A DNA stretch of 29,102 nucleotides from an uncultured Lachnospiraceae bacterium (GCA_910586255.1 CAJUHR010000004.1:170418-199519), one strand, 5' to 3'; positions 1-6,529 are shown, counted from the first letter of the stretch. The notes: generated from the letters alone by a model not told the origin. Made by a program: numbers and translations.

Positions 1-6
1 CCCTAT

Positions 7-71
7 GGAAAAAGCCAAATGAGAATCTGCTTATGTGCGAGCACAACGCAGCTTCTTATTTGTCTTTTTCC
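7..71 (-). other. Long imperfect stem-loop in leader-like DNA
   Basis: Positions 7-30 pair with 48-71. The segments are GGAAAAAG/CTTTTTCC, CAAAT/ATTTG, AGAA/TTCT and CTGC/GCAG, broken by single mismatches. The loop contains a further small dyad, GTGCGAGCAC (35-44). Read on the minus strand it lies about 20 nt downstream of a possible promoter at 96-104, so it could be a structured 5' leader for a gene beyond the left edge. It could equally be a degenerate mobile repeat. There is no T-tract that would make it an obvious terminator. Confidence 0.4.
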
Positions 72-95
72 GCACTGCTTTTGGCTTTCGTGGAC

Positions 96-104
96 ATTAT
101 ACCA
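96..104 (-). promoter_or_regulatory. Possible extended -10 promoter, leftward
   Basis: On the minus strand the sequence reads TGGTATAAT, a TG-N extended -10 box with a perfect TATAAT. No good -35 box is visible, which is common for extended -10 promoters. It would transcribe the stem-loop at 7-71 and then leave the window. Confidence 0.35.
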
Positions 105-163
105 CACCCGTTTGGAATTTTCTATGGAATCGTGATAGTTCGGATGGGGGAATGGTTTTTAAA

Positions 164-318
164 GTTACTGTTCACGGGGGGAGGGATCCTCTTGTCCGGC
201 TTACGCCGAAAAAGAAGCATCGTGCGTTTGCTTAATGTGGAAAAACGGATAAAATCAGTTTTACAAGCAAGCTTGACGCCTGTTTTTATCCGTTTTTCCC
301 TGCCCTGTGAATTGTAAC
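164..318. repeat. 155-bp MITE-like repeat, copy 1
   Basis: The left end reads GTTACTGTTCACGGGG. The right end, reverse-complemented, is close to it (GTTACAATTCACAGGG), so the ends form about 16-bp terminal inverted repeats. The element is flanked by a perfect 8-bp direct repeat TTTTTAAA (156-163 and 319-326), the mark of a target-site duplication. Inside are an imperfect hairpin around CCGGCTTACGCCG and a perfect 16-bp inverted repeat (239-254 with 284-299, GGAAAAACGGATAAAA). No credible ORF lies within. The same element, also 155 bp, occurs at 6530-6684. The right target duplication covers the stop codon of the cupin gene at 322, leaving it intact. The hairpins may end transcription of the leftward operon. 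Confidence 0.85.
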
Positions 319-321
319 TTT

Positions 322-1059
322 TTAAATCATGTGGTGGACTTCATCCATGTATTTTAGTCCTTCTTCTCCGAAAAGAAAATCCATCCATACATAGTGGATC
401 TGCTGGTTTTCCTCGGAGGAGATGCCGTGGTTTGAGCCGAGAGGAATGTGGAGAAGGGTGTTTCCCGGGTAGGGATATTGTTTGTCGTCAATCAGGACAG
501 AACAATTGTTTTCCTGAAAAGAGAAAAAATATTGTTCCAGCATAGGATGTCTGTGCTTTGCCACATAGTCCTTTCCGTGGGTTTCCACGCTTCCCATGGC
601 AAACCGGGGGATGATGCGTTGAGGAATAAGCATACGGTTGATGGTCTTTTCACTTTTCCCTTCTTCCCGGTAGCGGGGGGCTTTTTCATAGTTCTGGAAA
701 AAGGGCAGCTGGTGGCTGTCTCTTAGAAAATCCCACTCCTCCTCTGTCACGAAACGCTGCAATTCCAGTATCTGGGCATCCGCCTGACAGCGGACATGGA
801 CGATGGCGCCGGGCTTTCCGATGAAGACGCCTTTTTTGAAGGCTTCAAAAGAAACAGAATCGTTTTCAAAAATGACAGAGCCGCAGATCAGCAGAAAGAT
901 GCGGATACTGTCTGTAAGGGGATCCCAAGAGGCATTGCCGTCTTTTTCCAGCCAGTGACAGTAAACCCTGCTTCCTTGGATTTCCTGATCCGACAGGCAT
1001 ATATTCTGGACAGGGCTGCTGCTGTCAGGAACGGCCGGTTTCATCATTACATTATTCAT
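322..1059 (-). CDS. Two-domain cupin protein of a TRAP/deaminase operon
   Basis: This 245-aa protein looks like two cupin-type beta-barrels. The C-terminal half has a plausible metal-binding stretch (KHRHPMLEQYFF) followed by a barrel segment ending in HIPLGSNHGIS. There is no helix-turn-helix, so it is unlikely to be an AraC regulator. An isomerase, lyase or sugar-binding role is more likely, but the substrate cannot be read from sequence. The start is well supported by GGAG five bases upstream. It is the last gene of the leftward TRAP/deaminase operon, 77 bp after the deaminase gene, and its stop codon lies in the target duplication of the 155-bp repeat. Bicupin enzymes for sugar acids or amino sugars are frequent in such operons (family knowledge). 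The exact reaction is unknown. Confidence 0.7.
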   Translation of the reverse strand: MNNVMMKPAVPDSSSPVQNICLSDQEIQGSRVYCHWLEKDGNASWDPLTDSIRIFLLICGSVIFENDSVSFEAFKKGVFIGKPGAIVHVRCQADAQILELQRFVTEEEWDFLRDSHQLPFFQNYEKAPRYREEGKSEKTINRMLIPQRIIPRFAMGSVETHGKDYVAKHRHPMLEQYFFSFQENNCSVLIDDKQYPYPGNTLLHIPLGSNHGISSEENQQIHYVWMDFLFGEEGLKYMDEVHHMI

Positions 1060-1081
1060 ATCACTCCTTCTTTCTTTGAGA

Positions 1082-1124
1082 GGAGCGGTCTTGGAAGCTT
1101 TTTACATGCTTCCAAGAATGCTCC
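1082..1124 (-). other. Intercistronic stem-loop between deaminase and cupin genes
   Basis: A perfect 9-bp stem CTTGGAAGC (1090-1098) with GCTTCCAAG (1108-1116) is extended, after a 3-base internal loop, by GGAGC (1082-1086) with GCTCC (1120-1124). It lies in the 77-bp gap downstream of the deaminase stop on the minus strand. There is no following U-tract, so mRNA stabilisation or partial termination is more likely than full termination. Confidence 0.5.
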
Positions 1125-1136
1125 GGAATATGGCAA

Positions 1137-1913
1137 CTATGTAACGGACAGAATATCAGCAGCAGAATCAGCATCCAGATATATTTCGGAATTTGGGGTC
1201 ATTGTCAGGATGGTAGCGGGACAAGAGCAGCTGATCTCTTCCGTGACCAGCCGCCTGACGGCCTCAGCCTTTGTGGATGCAGGCACACAGCAGTATAAAT
1301 ATCTGGCGGCCGTGAGTCCGGGGATGGTGACCGTAAGAGCTCTGGACGGAACCTGATCAATGGACGAAAAGCATCCGTCATGTACCTGCTGGTTTTTGCA
1401 GCGCTCATCCAGAGAAACAATTTTGACCAGCTGAGCGTCCTTAAAGTCTGCCACTCCCGGATCATTGAAGGCTAAGTGGCCGTTTTCGCCGATTCCAAGG
1501 ACACAGATGTGAAGCGGGTGAGATTTTAAAAGATCAGCGTACCTTTCGGCCTCCTTATCCGGGTCCGGGGCCATGCCGTTCAAGCAGTAAATGGCCCGGA
1601 AGGGAACCTGGGTAAACAATACCCGCTTTAAATAATTCACAAAGCCGGCCGGATTATCGGAGCCCATGCCGATATACTCATCCATGTGAAATCCGTTTAT
1701 CTTATCCCAGCAGATCCCTTCTTCTGTGATCAGCTGTGCCAGAACCTCATTTTGAGAGGGAGCGGCGGCGAACATGATATTGATCTCATCCTGTTGCTTT
1801 TGAAGCTCTCTGATTTTGCAGGCAATGGCTTTTCCGGCTGCGATGCCCATCTGATTTCGGTTTTCAAAAACAGTGATATGGGCGGTTCCTTTATATAATT
1901 CTTTTATGATCAT
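1137..1913 (-). CDS. Glucosamine-6-phosphate deaminase family protein
   Basis: This 258-aa protein belongs to the NagB/6-phosphogluconolactonase fold. NagB enzymes convert glucosamine-6-phosphate to fructose-6-phosphate and ammonia in the cytoplasm. The proton-shuttle region FHMDEYIG (residues 75-82, Asp78) and the active-site loop LGIGENGHLAFNDP (His146) are both present. The loop has Asn144 where E. coli NagB has Asp, and Asp151 where it has Glu, so a related amino-sugar phosphate may be the substrate. I place the start at 1913, not at the longer upstream start, because GGAGG lies directly before it and the family begins with this sequence. It follows the TRAP permease gene after about 230 bp of structured DNA and is probably the catabolic step for the imported sugar. 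Confidence 0.85.
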   Translation of the reverse strand: MIIKELYKGTAHITVFENRNQMGIAAGKAIACKIRELQKQQDEINIMFAAAPSQNEVLAQLITEEGICWDKINGFHMDEYIGMGSDNPAGFVNYLKRVLFTQVPFRAIYCLNGMAPDPDKEAERYADLLKSHPLHICVLGIGENGHLAFNDPGVADFKDAQLVKIVSLDERCKNQQVHDGCFSSIDQVPSRALTVTIPGLTAARYLYCCVPASTKAEAVRRLVTEEISCSCPATILTMTPNSEIYLDADSAADILSVT

Positions 1914-1927
1914 TATATCCTCCATTT

Positions 1928-1943
1928 TATACTCATGAGTATA
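1928..1943. promoter_or_regulatory. 16-bp perfect palindrome, operator candidate
   Basis: TATACTCATGAGTATA is a perfect palindrome ending five bases before the ribosome site of the deaminase gene. On the minus strand its first half, TATACT, could be a -10 box. Further upstream an inverted repeat GCCAAATGAT (1951-1960) / ATCATTTGGC (2000-2009) may be a second regulator site. Both suggest that the deaminase gene has its own control in addition to read-through from the TRAP genes. Confidence 0.55.
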
Positions 1944-1950
1944 CTTATTT

Positions 1951-2009
1951 GCCAAATGATTGGGTGATTTGTTTGGAAATAAGGGAACCATGTGGGCAAA
2001 TCATTTGGC
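1951..2009. promoter_or_regulatory. Widely spaced 10-bp inverted repeat
   Basis: GCCAAATGAT at 1951-1960 is the exact reverse complement of ATCATTTGGC at 2000-2009. A related half site, GATTTGTTTGG, lies between them. Two operator half-site clusters 49 bp apart could support looping by a repressor. No regulator gene adjoins it. Confidence 0.4.
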
Positions 2010-2029
2010 TCACGGGTATATGTAGATTG

Positions 2030-2160
2030 TACCTGTCCGCGAACCTCATTGTTTGTCTGTGGCTTTAGTGCAGCGATGTACTGGTTCGCTAAGCGGTCAG
2101 GTATGGCTCACACTAAGCCCGAAGGCACCTCGCTAAATTCACATTATCCCACAAGCGAGG
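2030..2160 (-). other. Structured intergenic region after the TRAP permease gene
   Basis: TACCTGTCCGCGAACC (2030-2045) pairs with 2083-2103, which carries GGTTC, GCGG and CAGGTA. One T/T mismatch and one 5-base bulge break the stem. A second hairpin, CCTCGCT (2128-2134) with AGCGAGG (2154-2160), overlaps the end of the permease gene. Neither is followed by a T-tract on the minus strand. The region may be a processing or attenuation element that uncouples the transporter genes from the deaminase gene, or the relic of a small repeat element. Confidence 0.45.
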
Positions 2161-3436
2161 GAAGCCATAAGGAAATCTGCGGAAAGGCGATCAGGATGAT
2201 TAAAAGGATCACCATGGACGCATAAAAGGGCAGAAATCCTTTGACGGATTTTTCAATGGGAATCCCTGCTATGGCGCAGCCAAGGAACAGAGAGTTTCCC
2301 ACCGGCGGGGTGCAGAGACCGATCCCCAGATTCAGAATCATGATAATCCCGAAATGAATGGGATCATATCCGGCACTTACCACAATTGGCAGCAGAATCG
2401 GTGTCAGCATGAAGATCAGAACAGCCATATCCATAAACATTCCGCATATCAGCAGAAACAGGTTGACAAGCACCATAATAATTACCGGATTGGTGGTAAT
2501 GCTGGCAATGCCGTTTGCCAATGCCATGGGAATCCTTAAGTAGGACAAAAGATAACCAAACATGGAGGACATGGCAATGACAGCCATGATGGAGGCAAGG
2601 GAGGAGAGGGACGATAAGCATACCTGAATCAGCTTCTTAAAATTCATAGTACGGTAAATAAACAGGGTGACTAACAGCCCGTAAGCGCTGGCGATGGCAG
2701 CGGATTCCGTAGGAGATGCAATGCCTGTGCATACACTGACAATAATGATCACAATGGCCATGAGTCCGATAATCGAATCCAGGCAGATACGAAGTCCTTC
2801 CTTAAAGGTGTAGGTATAGCCGCAGGGATAATTCCGCTTTTTGGCCAGGCAGTAGGCAGGAATCATCAGTGAGATTCCCAGAAGAATCCCGGGAATGTAT
2901 CCGGCAAGAAAAAGCGTGCTGATGGACAGACCGCCTCCGGCAATACAATAGTAAATCATGTTCTGGCTCGGCGGGATGATGATCCCCTGCACAGACGAGG
3001 TGACGGTGACGGCGACACTGTAATCAGCGTCATAGCCTTCCTTGACCATGGCCGGAATCAGCATGGATCCGATGGAGGAGACGTCCGCCACAGAGGAGCC
3101 GGAGATTCCTCCGAACAGCATGCTGACCACAATGTTGACCATGGCAGTTCCGCCGGCAATCTTTCCCACAATCACCCGCGAAAGCTGCATCAGCTTGTCA
3201 CTGATTCCCCCATGAGTCATGATGGATGCCGATAAGATAAAAAACGGTATGGCAAGAAACGTAAAATTGTATAGAGATACCGTAAGGGACTGAAAGACAG
3301 CGAAAAGATTTACCCCTAGATACAGGGCAGTGATCATGCTGGATATCCCCAGGGAAAAAGCAATGGGGACACGGATCGCCATCAGCAGGAAAAGAATTCC
3401 AAAAAGCATAACCAGTGCAAGAATTTGTTCATTCAT
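2144..3436 (-). CDS. dctM: TRAP transporter large permease subunit (DctM type)
   Basis: This very hydrophobic 430-aa membrane protein has the length and pattern of DctM, the 12-helix transport channel of tripartite ATP-independent periplasmic transporters. It would drive uptake of an organic acid or acidic sugar with an ion gradient. Family-like glycine/serine-rich segments include FGGISGSSVADVSSIG and the C-terminal GLCTPPVGNSLF. I start it at 3436 (MNEQILAL), because this ATG overlaps the stop of the dctQ-like gene in an ATGAATGA junction typical of translational coupling. A longer start 24 bp upstream is possible but has no ribosome site. It is the third gene of the leftward dctPQM set. 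Confidence 0.92.
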   Translation of the reverse strand: MNEQILALVMLFGILFLLMAIRVPIAFSLGISSMITALYLGVNLFAVFQSLTVSLYNFTFLAIPFFILSASIMTHGGISDKLMQLSRVIVGKIAGGTAMVNIVVSMLFGGISGSSVADVSSIGSMLIPAMVKEGYDADYSVAVTVTSSVQGIIIPPSQNMIYYCIAGGGLSISTLFLAGYIPGILLGISLMIPAYCLAKKRNYPCGYTYTFKEGLRICLDSIIGLMAIVIIIVSVCTGIASPTESAAIASAYGLLVTLFIYRTMNFKKLIQVCLSSLSSLASIMAVIAMSSMFGYLLSYLRIPMALANGIASITTNPVIIMVLVNLFLLICGMFMDMAVLIFMLTPILLPIVVSAGYDPIHFGIIMILNLGIGLCTPPVGNSLFLGCAIAGIPIEKSVKGFLPFYASMVILLIILIAFPQISLWLPSLVG

Positions 3437-3929
3437 GAGGCTTCGCTTCCTTTCTCTCATATCCGGTGATTTGCTGGATCGTGAGCAAAGCGCCGTATAC
3501 GGTCATCAAAACAGCACAGGCCACCACCGGAATATAGATGAGAAGCTTCGGCAGCCGGGAGATAGGCAGAAGCTTTTTGCCTACCACCAGGCTTACCTTG
3601 ATGGTGTAGACTGTCATCACGGCTGAAAAGAATGTGATAATAACATTTCTTAAAATATCGCACAGATATTTTATCCTGTCAGGAAATTTGTCATAAATCA
3701 CATCAATGCTCATATGGCCGCCTAAGTAAACCTCCGTGGAAATGCAGAAAAAACCAAACCAAATCAGGGTGACCATGCAAAATTCTTCGCTCCACAGAAT
3801 CGGATTGTTGAATACATACCGGGCGATTACCTGGGCAACCGTGACAGCAGTCACCAGAAGCATAAAGAAAGAGGCAGCCAGACGGATCCACCGGATCATG
3901 GTAAGAATTAAGTCATCTGCTTTTTTCAT
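3429..3929 (-). CDS. dctQ: TRAP transporter small permease subunit (DctQ type)
   Basis: This 166-aa protein has four predicted membrane helices, about residues 13-33, 47-66, 90-112 and 128-150, the usual DctQ topology. The N-terminal half has the family-like pattern VIARYVFNNPILWSEEF. DctQ pairs with the large permease subunit and helps dock the substrate-binding protein. GGAGG precedes the start at a good distance. It lies 13 bp after the dctP-like gene and overlaps the start of the dctM-like gene, so the three subunits are made together. Confidence 0.92.
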   Translation of the reverse strand: MKKADDLILTMIRWIRLAASFFMLLVTAVTVAQVIARYVFNNPILWSEEFCMVTLIWFGFFCISTEVYLGGHMSIDVIYDKFPDRIKYLCDILRNVIITFFSAVMTVYTIKVSLVVGKKLLPISRLPKLLIYIPVVACAVLMTVYGALLTIQQITGYERKEAKPHE

Positions 3930-3942
3930 GGAAGCCTCCTTA

Positions 3943-5022
3943 TCATTTTCCTTCGCGGATTGCGGCGATCATGTCGCTGTATTGGGGATACATGTCATAA
4001 ATGGGAAGGACCGCCTGCTGAAATTCATTTTTGTCAGCCTCGATGAAGGTGACACCAGATTCCTCCGCCTTAGTCCTCGCATCATCCTGCAGATCCTTGG
4101 CAAAGCCCTTTTCCCACAAAACGGTTTCTTTGGCACTGTCCAGGATGATCTTTTGCTGGTCAGACGGCAGCTTGTCAAAAATACTTTTACTCATGACAAA
4201 GAGAGAAATATCGGCTGAGTGCTCGTCCATAAGATAATATTTGGCCACCTCATAATGTCCGGAGGTCAAAAAGCTCACGGGATCATTCTCGGCAGCATCC
4301 ACCACACCTGTCTGGAGAGAGGTAAATACTTCGGAGAAGGACATAGGCGTGGCCTTGGCGCCAAACAGATCCATCATCTTTATGTACACCTGGGAGTCCT
4401 GAACACGGATCTTCATCCCTTTTAAGTCGGAGATTCCTTTGATTTCTTTTTTTGCATAGAAGCTGCGCCAGCCGGATTCCAGAAAGCCCAGGTTGATAAA
4501 GCCCTGCTCTTCCAGTTTTTCGTCCAGCTGCTGACCGACCTCCCCCTCAAATACGGACCATTTGTGATCATCGTTGTCAAAGATATAAGGGAGAGTGAGA
4601 ACCTCCAGCTCCGGCACATAGGGAGTGAGATTTACAGCGTCTACCCGGGCGATATCGATCACACCCGCATCCACCTGCTCAATGGTTTCCTCCTCCTGAC
4701 CTAACTCGGCATTTAAATATACCTCAACCTTCATGGAGCCTCCGGATTTTTCCTCCACAAGCTCCCCGAATTTGATCATTGCCTTGGCCAGATGGCTGTC
4801 GGCTGCCTGGTTTTCGGCAATGCGGAGCACCACGCTTTCCTCTGCATTATTCGTCTTATCCGATGTGTCCTGAGAGGCAGCCGTGTCCCCGGCAGCAGCT
4901 GCCTTTTGTGCCTTTGTTGCCTCCGTGGCAGCAGCCACGTTGTTGTCCGACTTGGGACCTCCACATGCAACGAGACTTAAAACCATTCCCCCAGACAATA
5001 ACAGTGCGGTTGCATTTCTCAT
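3943..5022 (-). CDS. dctP: TRAP transporter substrate-binding lipoprotein (DctP type)
   Basis: This 359-aa secreted lipoprotein has a short hydrophobic signal ending in the lipobox LVAC (Cys20), then an Ala/Thr/Ser-rich linker to about residue 62, then a DctP-family solute-binding domain. The conserved substrate-arginine region is visible as GMKIRVQDSQVY, followed by the family-typical segment ending AAENDPVSF. In a Gram-positive cell the protein would be anchored to the outer face of the membrane and deliver substrate to the two permease subunits. The ribosome site AGGAGG lies just before the start. It is the first gene of the leftward operon, with a strong promoter at 5102-5130. The neighbouring NagB-like and cupin genes suggest an amino or acidic sugar, but the ligand is not deducible. 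Confidence 0.93.
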   Translation of the reverse strand: MRNATALLLSGGMVLSLVACGGPKSDNNVAAATEATKAQKAAAAGDTAASQDTSDKTNNAEESVVLRIAENQAADSHLAKAMIKFGELVEEKSGGSMKVEVYLNAELGQEEETIEQVDAGVIDIARVDAVNLTPYVPELEVLTLPYIFDNDDHKWSVFEGEVGQQLDEKLEEQGFINLGFLESGWRSFYAKKEIKGISDLKGMKIRVQDSQVYIKMMDLFGAKATPMSFSEVFTSLQTGVVDAAENDPVSFLTSGHYEVAKYYLMDEHSADISLFVMSKSIFDKLPSDQQKIILDSAKETVLWEKGFAKDLQDDARTKAEESGVTFIEADKNEFQQAVLPIYDMYPQYSDMIAAIREGK

Positions 5023-5055
5023 TGATACGTCCTCCTTCTTCCTTTGAAGTGTGCG

Positions 5056-5079
5056 CCGGATCCTTTGAAAGAGATCCGG
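5056..5079 (-). other. Leader hairpin before the TRAP operon
   Basis: CCGGATC (5056-5062) and GATCCGG (5073-5079) form a 7-bp stem with a 10-base loop inside the predicted untranslated leader of the dctP-like mRNA. It may affect mRNA stability or bind a regulator. There is no terminator T-tract. Confidence 0.45.
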
Positions 5080-5101
5080 TAGGTAAAATATTTACATTTC
5101 T

Positions 5102-5130
5102 ATAATATAATATATTTTAAAATATGTCAA
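5102..5130 (-). promoter_or_regulatory. Promoter of the TRAP operon
   Basis: On the minus strand TTGACA (5125-5130) is followed after exactly 17 bases by TATTAT (5102-5107), a near-consensus sigma-A promoter. Transcription would start around 5095 and give a leader of about 70 nt. Upstream of the -35 box lies a tandem pair of the 10-mer ATATTATAAT (about 5132-5151), which could act as an UP element or as a regulator site phased by one helical turn. Confidence 0.75.
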
Positions 5131-5211
5131 TATATTATAATATATTATAATAAAAATCTAACAGAGACATATATCAGGCCGCTATCAGTGGTATGTAAAT
5201 TTTAAGTTGCT

Positions 5212-5243
5212 GTTATGTTCACAGGGCATCTGTGAACGGTAAC
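5212..5243. repeat. Small palindrome sharing ends with the 155-bp repeat
   Basis: GTTCACAG (5217-5224) and CTGTGAAC (5230-5237) form a perfect 8-bp stem with a 5-base loop, bounded by GTTAT and GGTAAC. The arms resemble the GTTACxGTTCACxG ends of the 155-bp elements, as if only the two terminal inverted repeats remained. It sits in the roughly 310-bp divergent intergenic region 5023-5333. The rest of that region holds the TRAP promoter and leader and the upstream region of the Rrf2 gene. Confidence 0.5.
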
Positions 5244-5333
5244 AAGTTAGATGGAAATTGCAGCCGGATTTGCTGAAATTATTGAAATCGCAACAAAAAT
5301 GGATTAAGATAGGCGCAGAGGAGGTGATTAAAA

Positions 5334-5768
5334 ATGCAGATTTCAAGCAGATTTACTATAGCGGTTCATGTACTCATTGCCATTGAGACGTTTAAAAATG
5401 ATCGAAAGGTTACCAGCGAGCTTCTTGCTTCAAGTGCAAATGTTAATCCTACAGTGATCCGCAGATTACTTCAGCAGCTGAAAAAGGCGGATATTGTCAC
5501 AGTGAAGAGGGGAAGTGGCGGCGCCGATATAGAGAGATCTTTAGGTGAGATTACGCTGCTGGATGTATATAATGCGGTAGAGCCTATTGAGAATGGGCGG
5601 TTGTTTCATTTCCACGATAATCCAAATGAACTGTGTCCGGTAGGCAGGAACATTCATAGGATCATGGATTACAGGCTCGAAGAAATTCAGACGGCAATGG
5701 AAGAGAAGATGAGGTCTGTCACTATAGCAGATGTTATGGAAGACGCAGAAAAACTGATAGAAGTTTAA
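5334..5768 (+). CDS. Rrf2 family transcriptional regulator
   Basis: This 144-aa protein begins with the Rrf2-typical MQISSRFTIAVHVL and an N-terminal winged helix (about residues 1-65), in which residues 38-50 (VNPTVIRRLLQQL) are the likely recognition helix. It has a single cysteine (Cys101, in NELCPVG), not the three-cysteine cluster of IscR/NsrR. It is therefore probably not an iron-sulfur sensor and is closer to YwnA-type Rrf2 proteins. A full anti-Shine-Dalgarno match, AGGAGGTGAT, precedes the start. The cupin gene follows after 92 bp with its own promoter, in which paired dyads at 5775-5843 are the natural candidate binding sites. The signal it senses is unknown. Confidence 0.88.
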   Translation: MQISSRFTIAVHVLIAIETFKNDRKVTSELLASSANVNPTVIRRLLQQLKKADIVTVKRGSGGADIERSLGEITLLDVYNAVEPIENGRLFHFHDNPNELCPVGRNIHRIMDYRLEEIQTAMEEKMRSVTIADVMEDAEKLIEV

Positions 5769-5774
5769 AAAATC

Positions 5775-5843
5775 TTGTTGTAACACTTGACATTACAATT
5801 GGTTGATGCTATATTATTGTTGTATCAATAAACATTACAACAA
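5775..5843. promoter_or_regulatory. Paired dyad operators around the cupin promoter
   Basis: The half-site pattern TTGTTGTA-N11-TACAA occurs twice, at 5775-5798 and 5817-5840. The second copy extends to TACAACAA (5843). The copies start 42 bp apart, about four helical turns. The first overlaps the -35 box and the second covers the start region, so bound repressor would block the promoter. The adjacent Rrf2 protein is the obvious candidate. No matching site is visible before its own gene. Confidence 0.6.
5787..5815 (+). promoter_or_regulatory. Promoter of the small cupin gene
   Basis: TTGACA (5787-5792) and TATATT (5810-5815) are separated by 17 bases, close to the sigma-A consensus. The expected start is near 5822. 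Two dyad sites bracket it, implying tight repression and strong induced expression of the cupin gene. Confidence 0.75.
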
Positions 5844-5860
5844 AAACGGAGGTATTACAA

Positions 5861-6217
5861 ATGGCTAATTATAGTAAAGTAAGTGTTGCAAATGATCCAA
5901 GAACCGAGCTTCATGATCAACTGGGGCTCACTGGTGCTGAGATCAGCATCAATCATCTTCCTGCCGGAGCAAGTGTTCCGTTTGTTCATTCCCATAAGGC
6001 CAATGAGGAAATATACATTATTCTTTCCGGCAAGGGCAAGGCAGTTGTTGACGGGGACACAGTCGAATTGGCTGCGGGAGATATTGTCCGCATCTCGCCT
6101 GCGGGAAAGAGACAATTCTTTGCGGATGATGGGGCGGAGATAAGCTATGCATGTATCCAGGTCAAGGCAGGCTCTCTTGATGCCTATACTATTGATGACG
6201 CGGTTATTGAGAAATAA
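5861..6217 (+). CDS. Small single-domain cupin protein
   Basis: This 118-aa protein is a single cupin barrel. Motif 1 is visible as HSHKANEEIYIILSGKG, with His43, His45 and Glu49/50 as metal ligands. The second motif (GDIVRISPAGKRQFFADDG) lacks the usual third histidine, so metal binding may be weaker or use other ligands. The ribosome site CGGAGG precedes the start. It is transcribed alone, from a strong promoter flanked by dyad operators after the Rrf2 gene, and is closed by a hairpin terminator. Cupins paired with Rrf2 regulators often answer reactive electrophile or redox stress (inference). The substrate is unknown. Confidence 0.85.
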   Translation: MANYSKVSVANDPRTELHDQLGLTGAEISINHLPAGASVPFVHSHKANEEIYIILSGKGKAVVDGDTVELAAGDIVRISPAGKRQFFADDGAEISYACIQVKAGSLDAYTIDDAVIEK

Positions 6218-6229
6218 ATATTTTTTCGG

Positions 6230-6275
6230 TATGGACATTCCGGAAATCGGAATGTCCATATTGTCTTTGGTCCTT
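6230..6275 (+). terminator. Terminator of the cupin gene
   Basis: A perfect 13-bp stem (6230-6242 with 6248-6260, arms TATGGACATTCCG / CGGAATGTCCATA) has a 5-base loop and is followed by T-rich sequence (TTGTCTTTGGTCCTTTT). It starts 12 bases after the cupin stop codon. Confidence 0.8.
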
Positions 6276-6341
6276 TTAAAGGAAGCCAATGATGATGGGT
6301 AGGAAGCACCTGCAGATTGTTTTAACAGGAGGGGAAAGTCG

Positions 6342-6520
6342 GCAAAAAAATAAATCCCCAAAAGCGTACTTTTTAGAATTTTAAGGCTGGTGGCAATTCA
6401 TGGGCAAATATCCATGGAAAAAAAGATTAAGATTATTGAAAATTTGACGATATTATGATAAAGTATAGCTGATTTACAGCAAAAAATAAATCCCAAAAAA
6501 GTACACATTTTGAGAATTTA
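6342..6520. repeat. Imperfect direct repeat pair upstream of the TnpB-like gene
   Basis: Two related stretches, 6342-6382 and 6479-6520, share the series GC-A(6-7)-TAAATCCC-A-rich-GTAC-T-rich-AGAATTT. They are about 137 bp apart. They fill most of the non-coding stretch between the cupin terminator and the second 155-bp repeat. No gene is seen in this interval. They may be relic ends of a mobile element or a duplicated regulatory segment. Confidence 0.45.
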
Positions 6521-6529
6521 TTTTATATT

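Noticed and set aside
33..317. ORF of 94 codons across the left edge region
   Set aside because: It runs through the 155-bp repeat and its hairpins, has no ribosome site and no family-like sequence. The same repeat at 6530 does not keep a matching protein.
322..1059. AraC-type transcription regulator
   Set aside because: The whole protein reads as two cupin-like barrels and there is no helix-turn-helix region at the C terminus.
796..1356. ORF of 186 codons on the plus strand
   Set aside because: It lies opposite the cupin and deaminase genes, which have clear motifs and ribosome sites on the other strand.
5101..5153. Short tandem A+T repeats as a CRISPR or phase-variable tract
   Set aside because: There are only two 10-bp units with no spacers, upstream of a well-formed -35 box. 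They fit an UP element or operator better.
5855..6361. ORF of 168 codons on the minus strand
   Set aside because: It is the shadow of the cupin gene, whose metal-binding motif, promoter and terminator are all on the plus strand.
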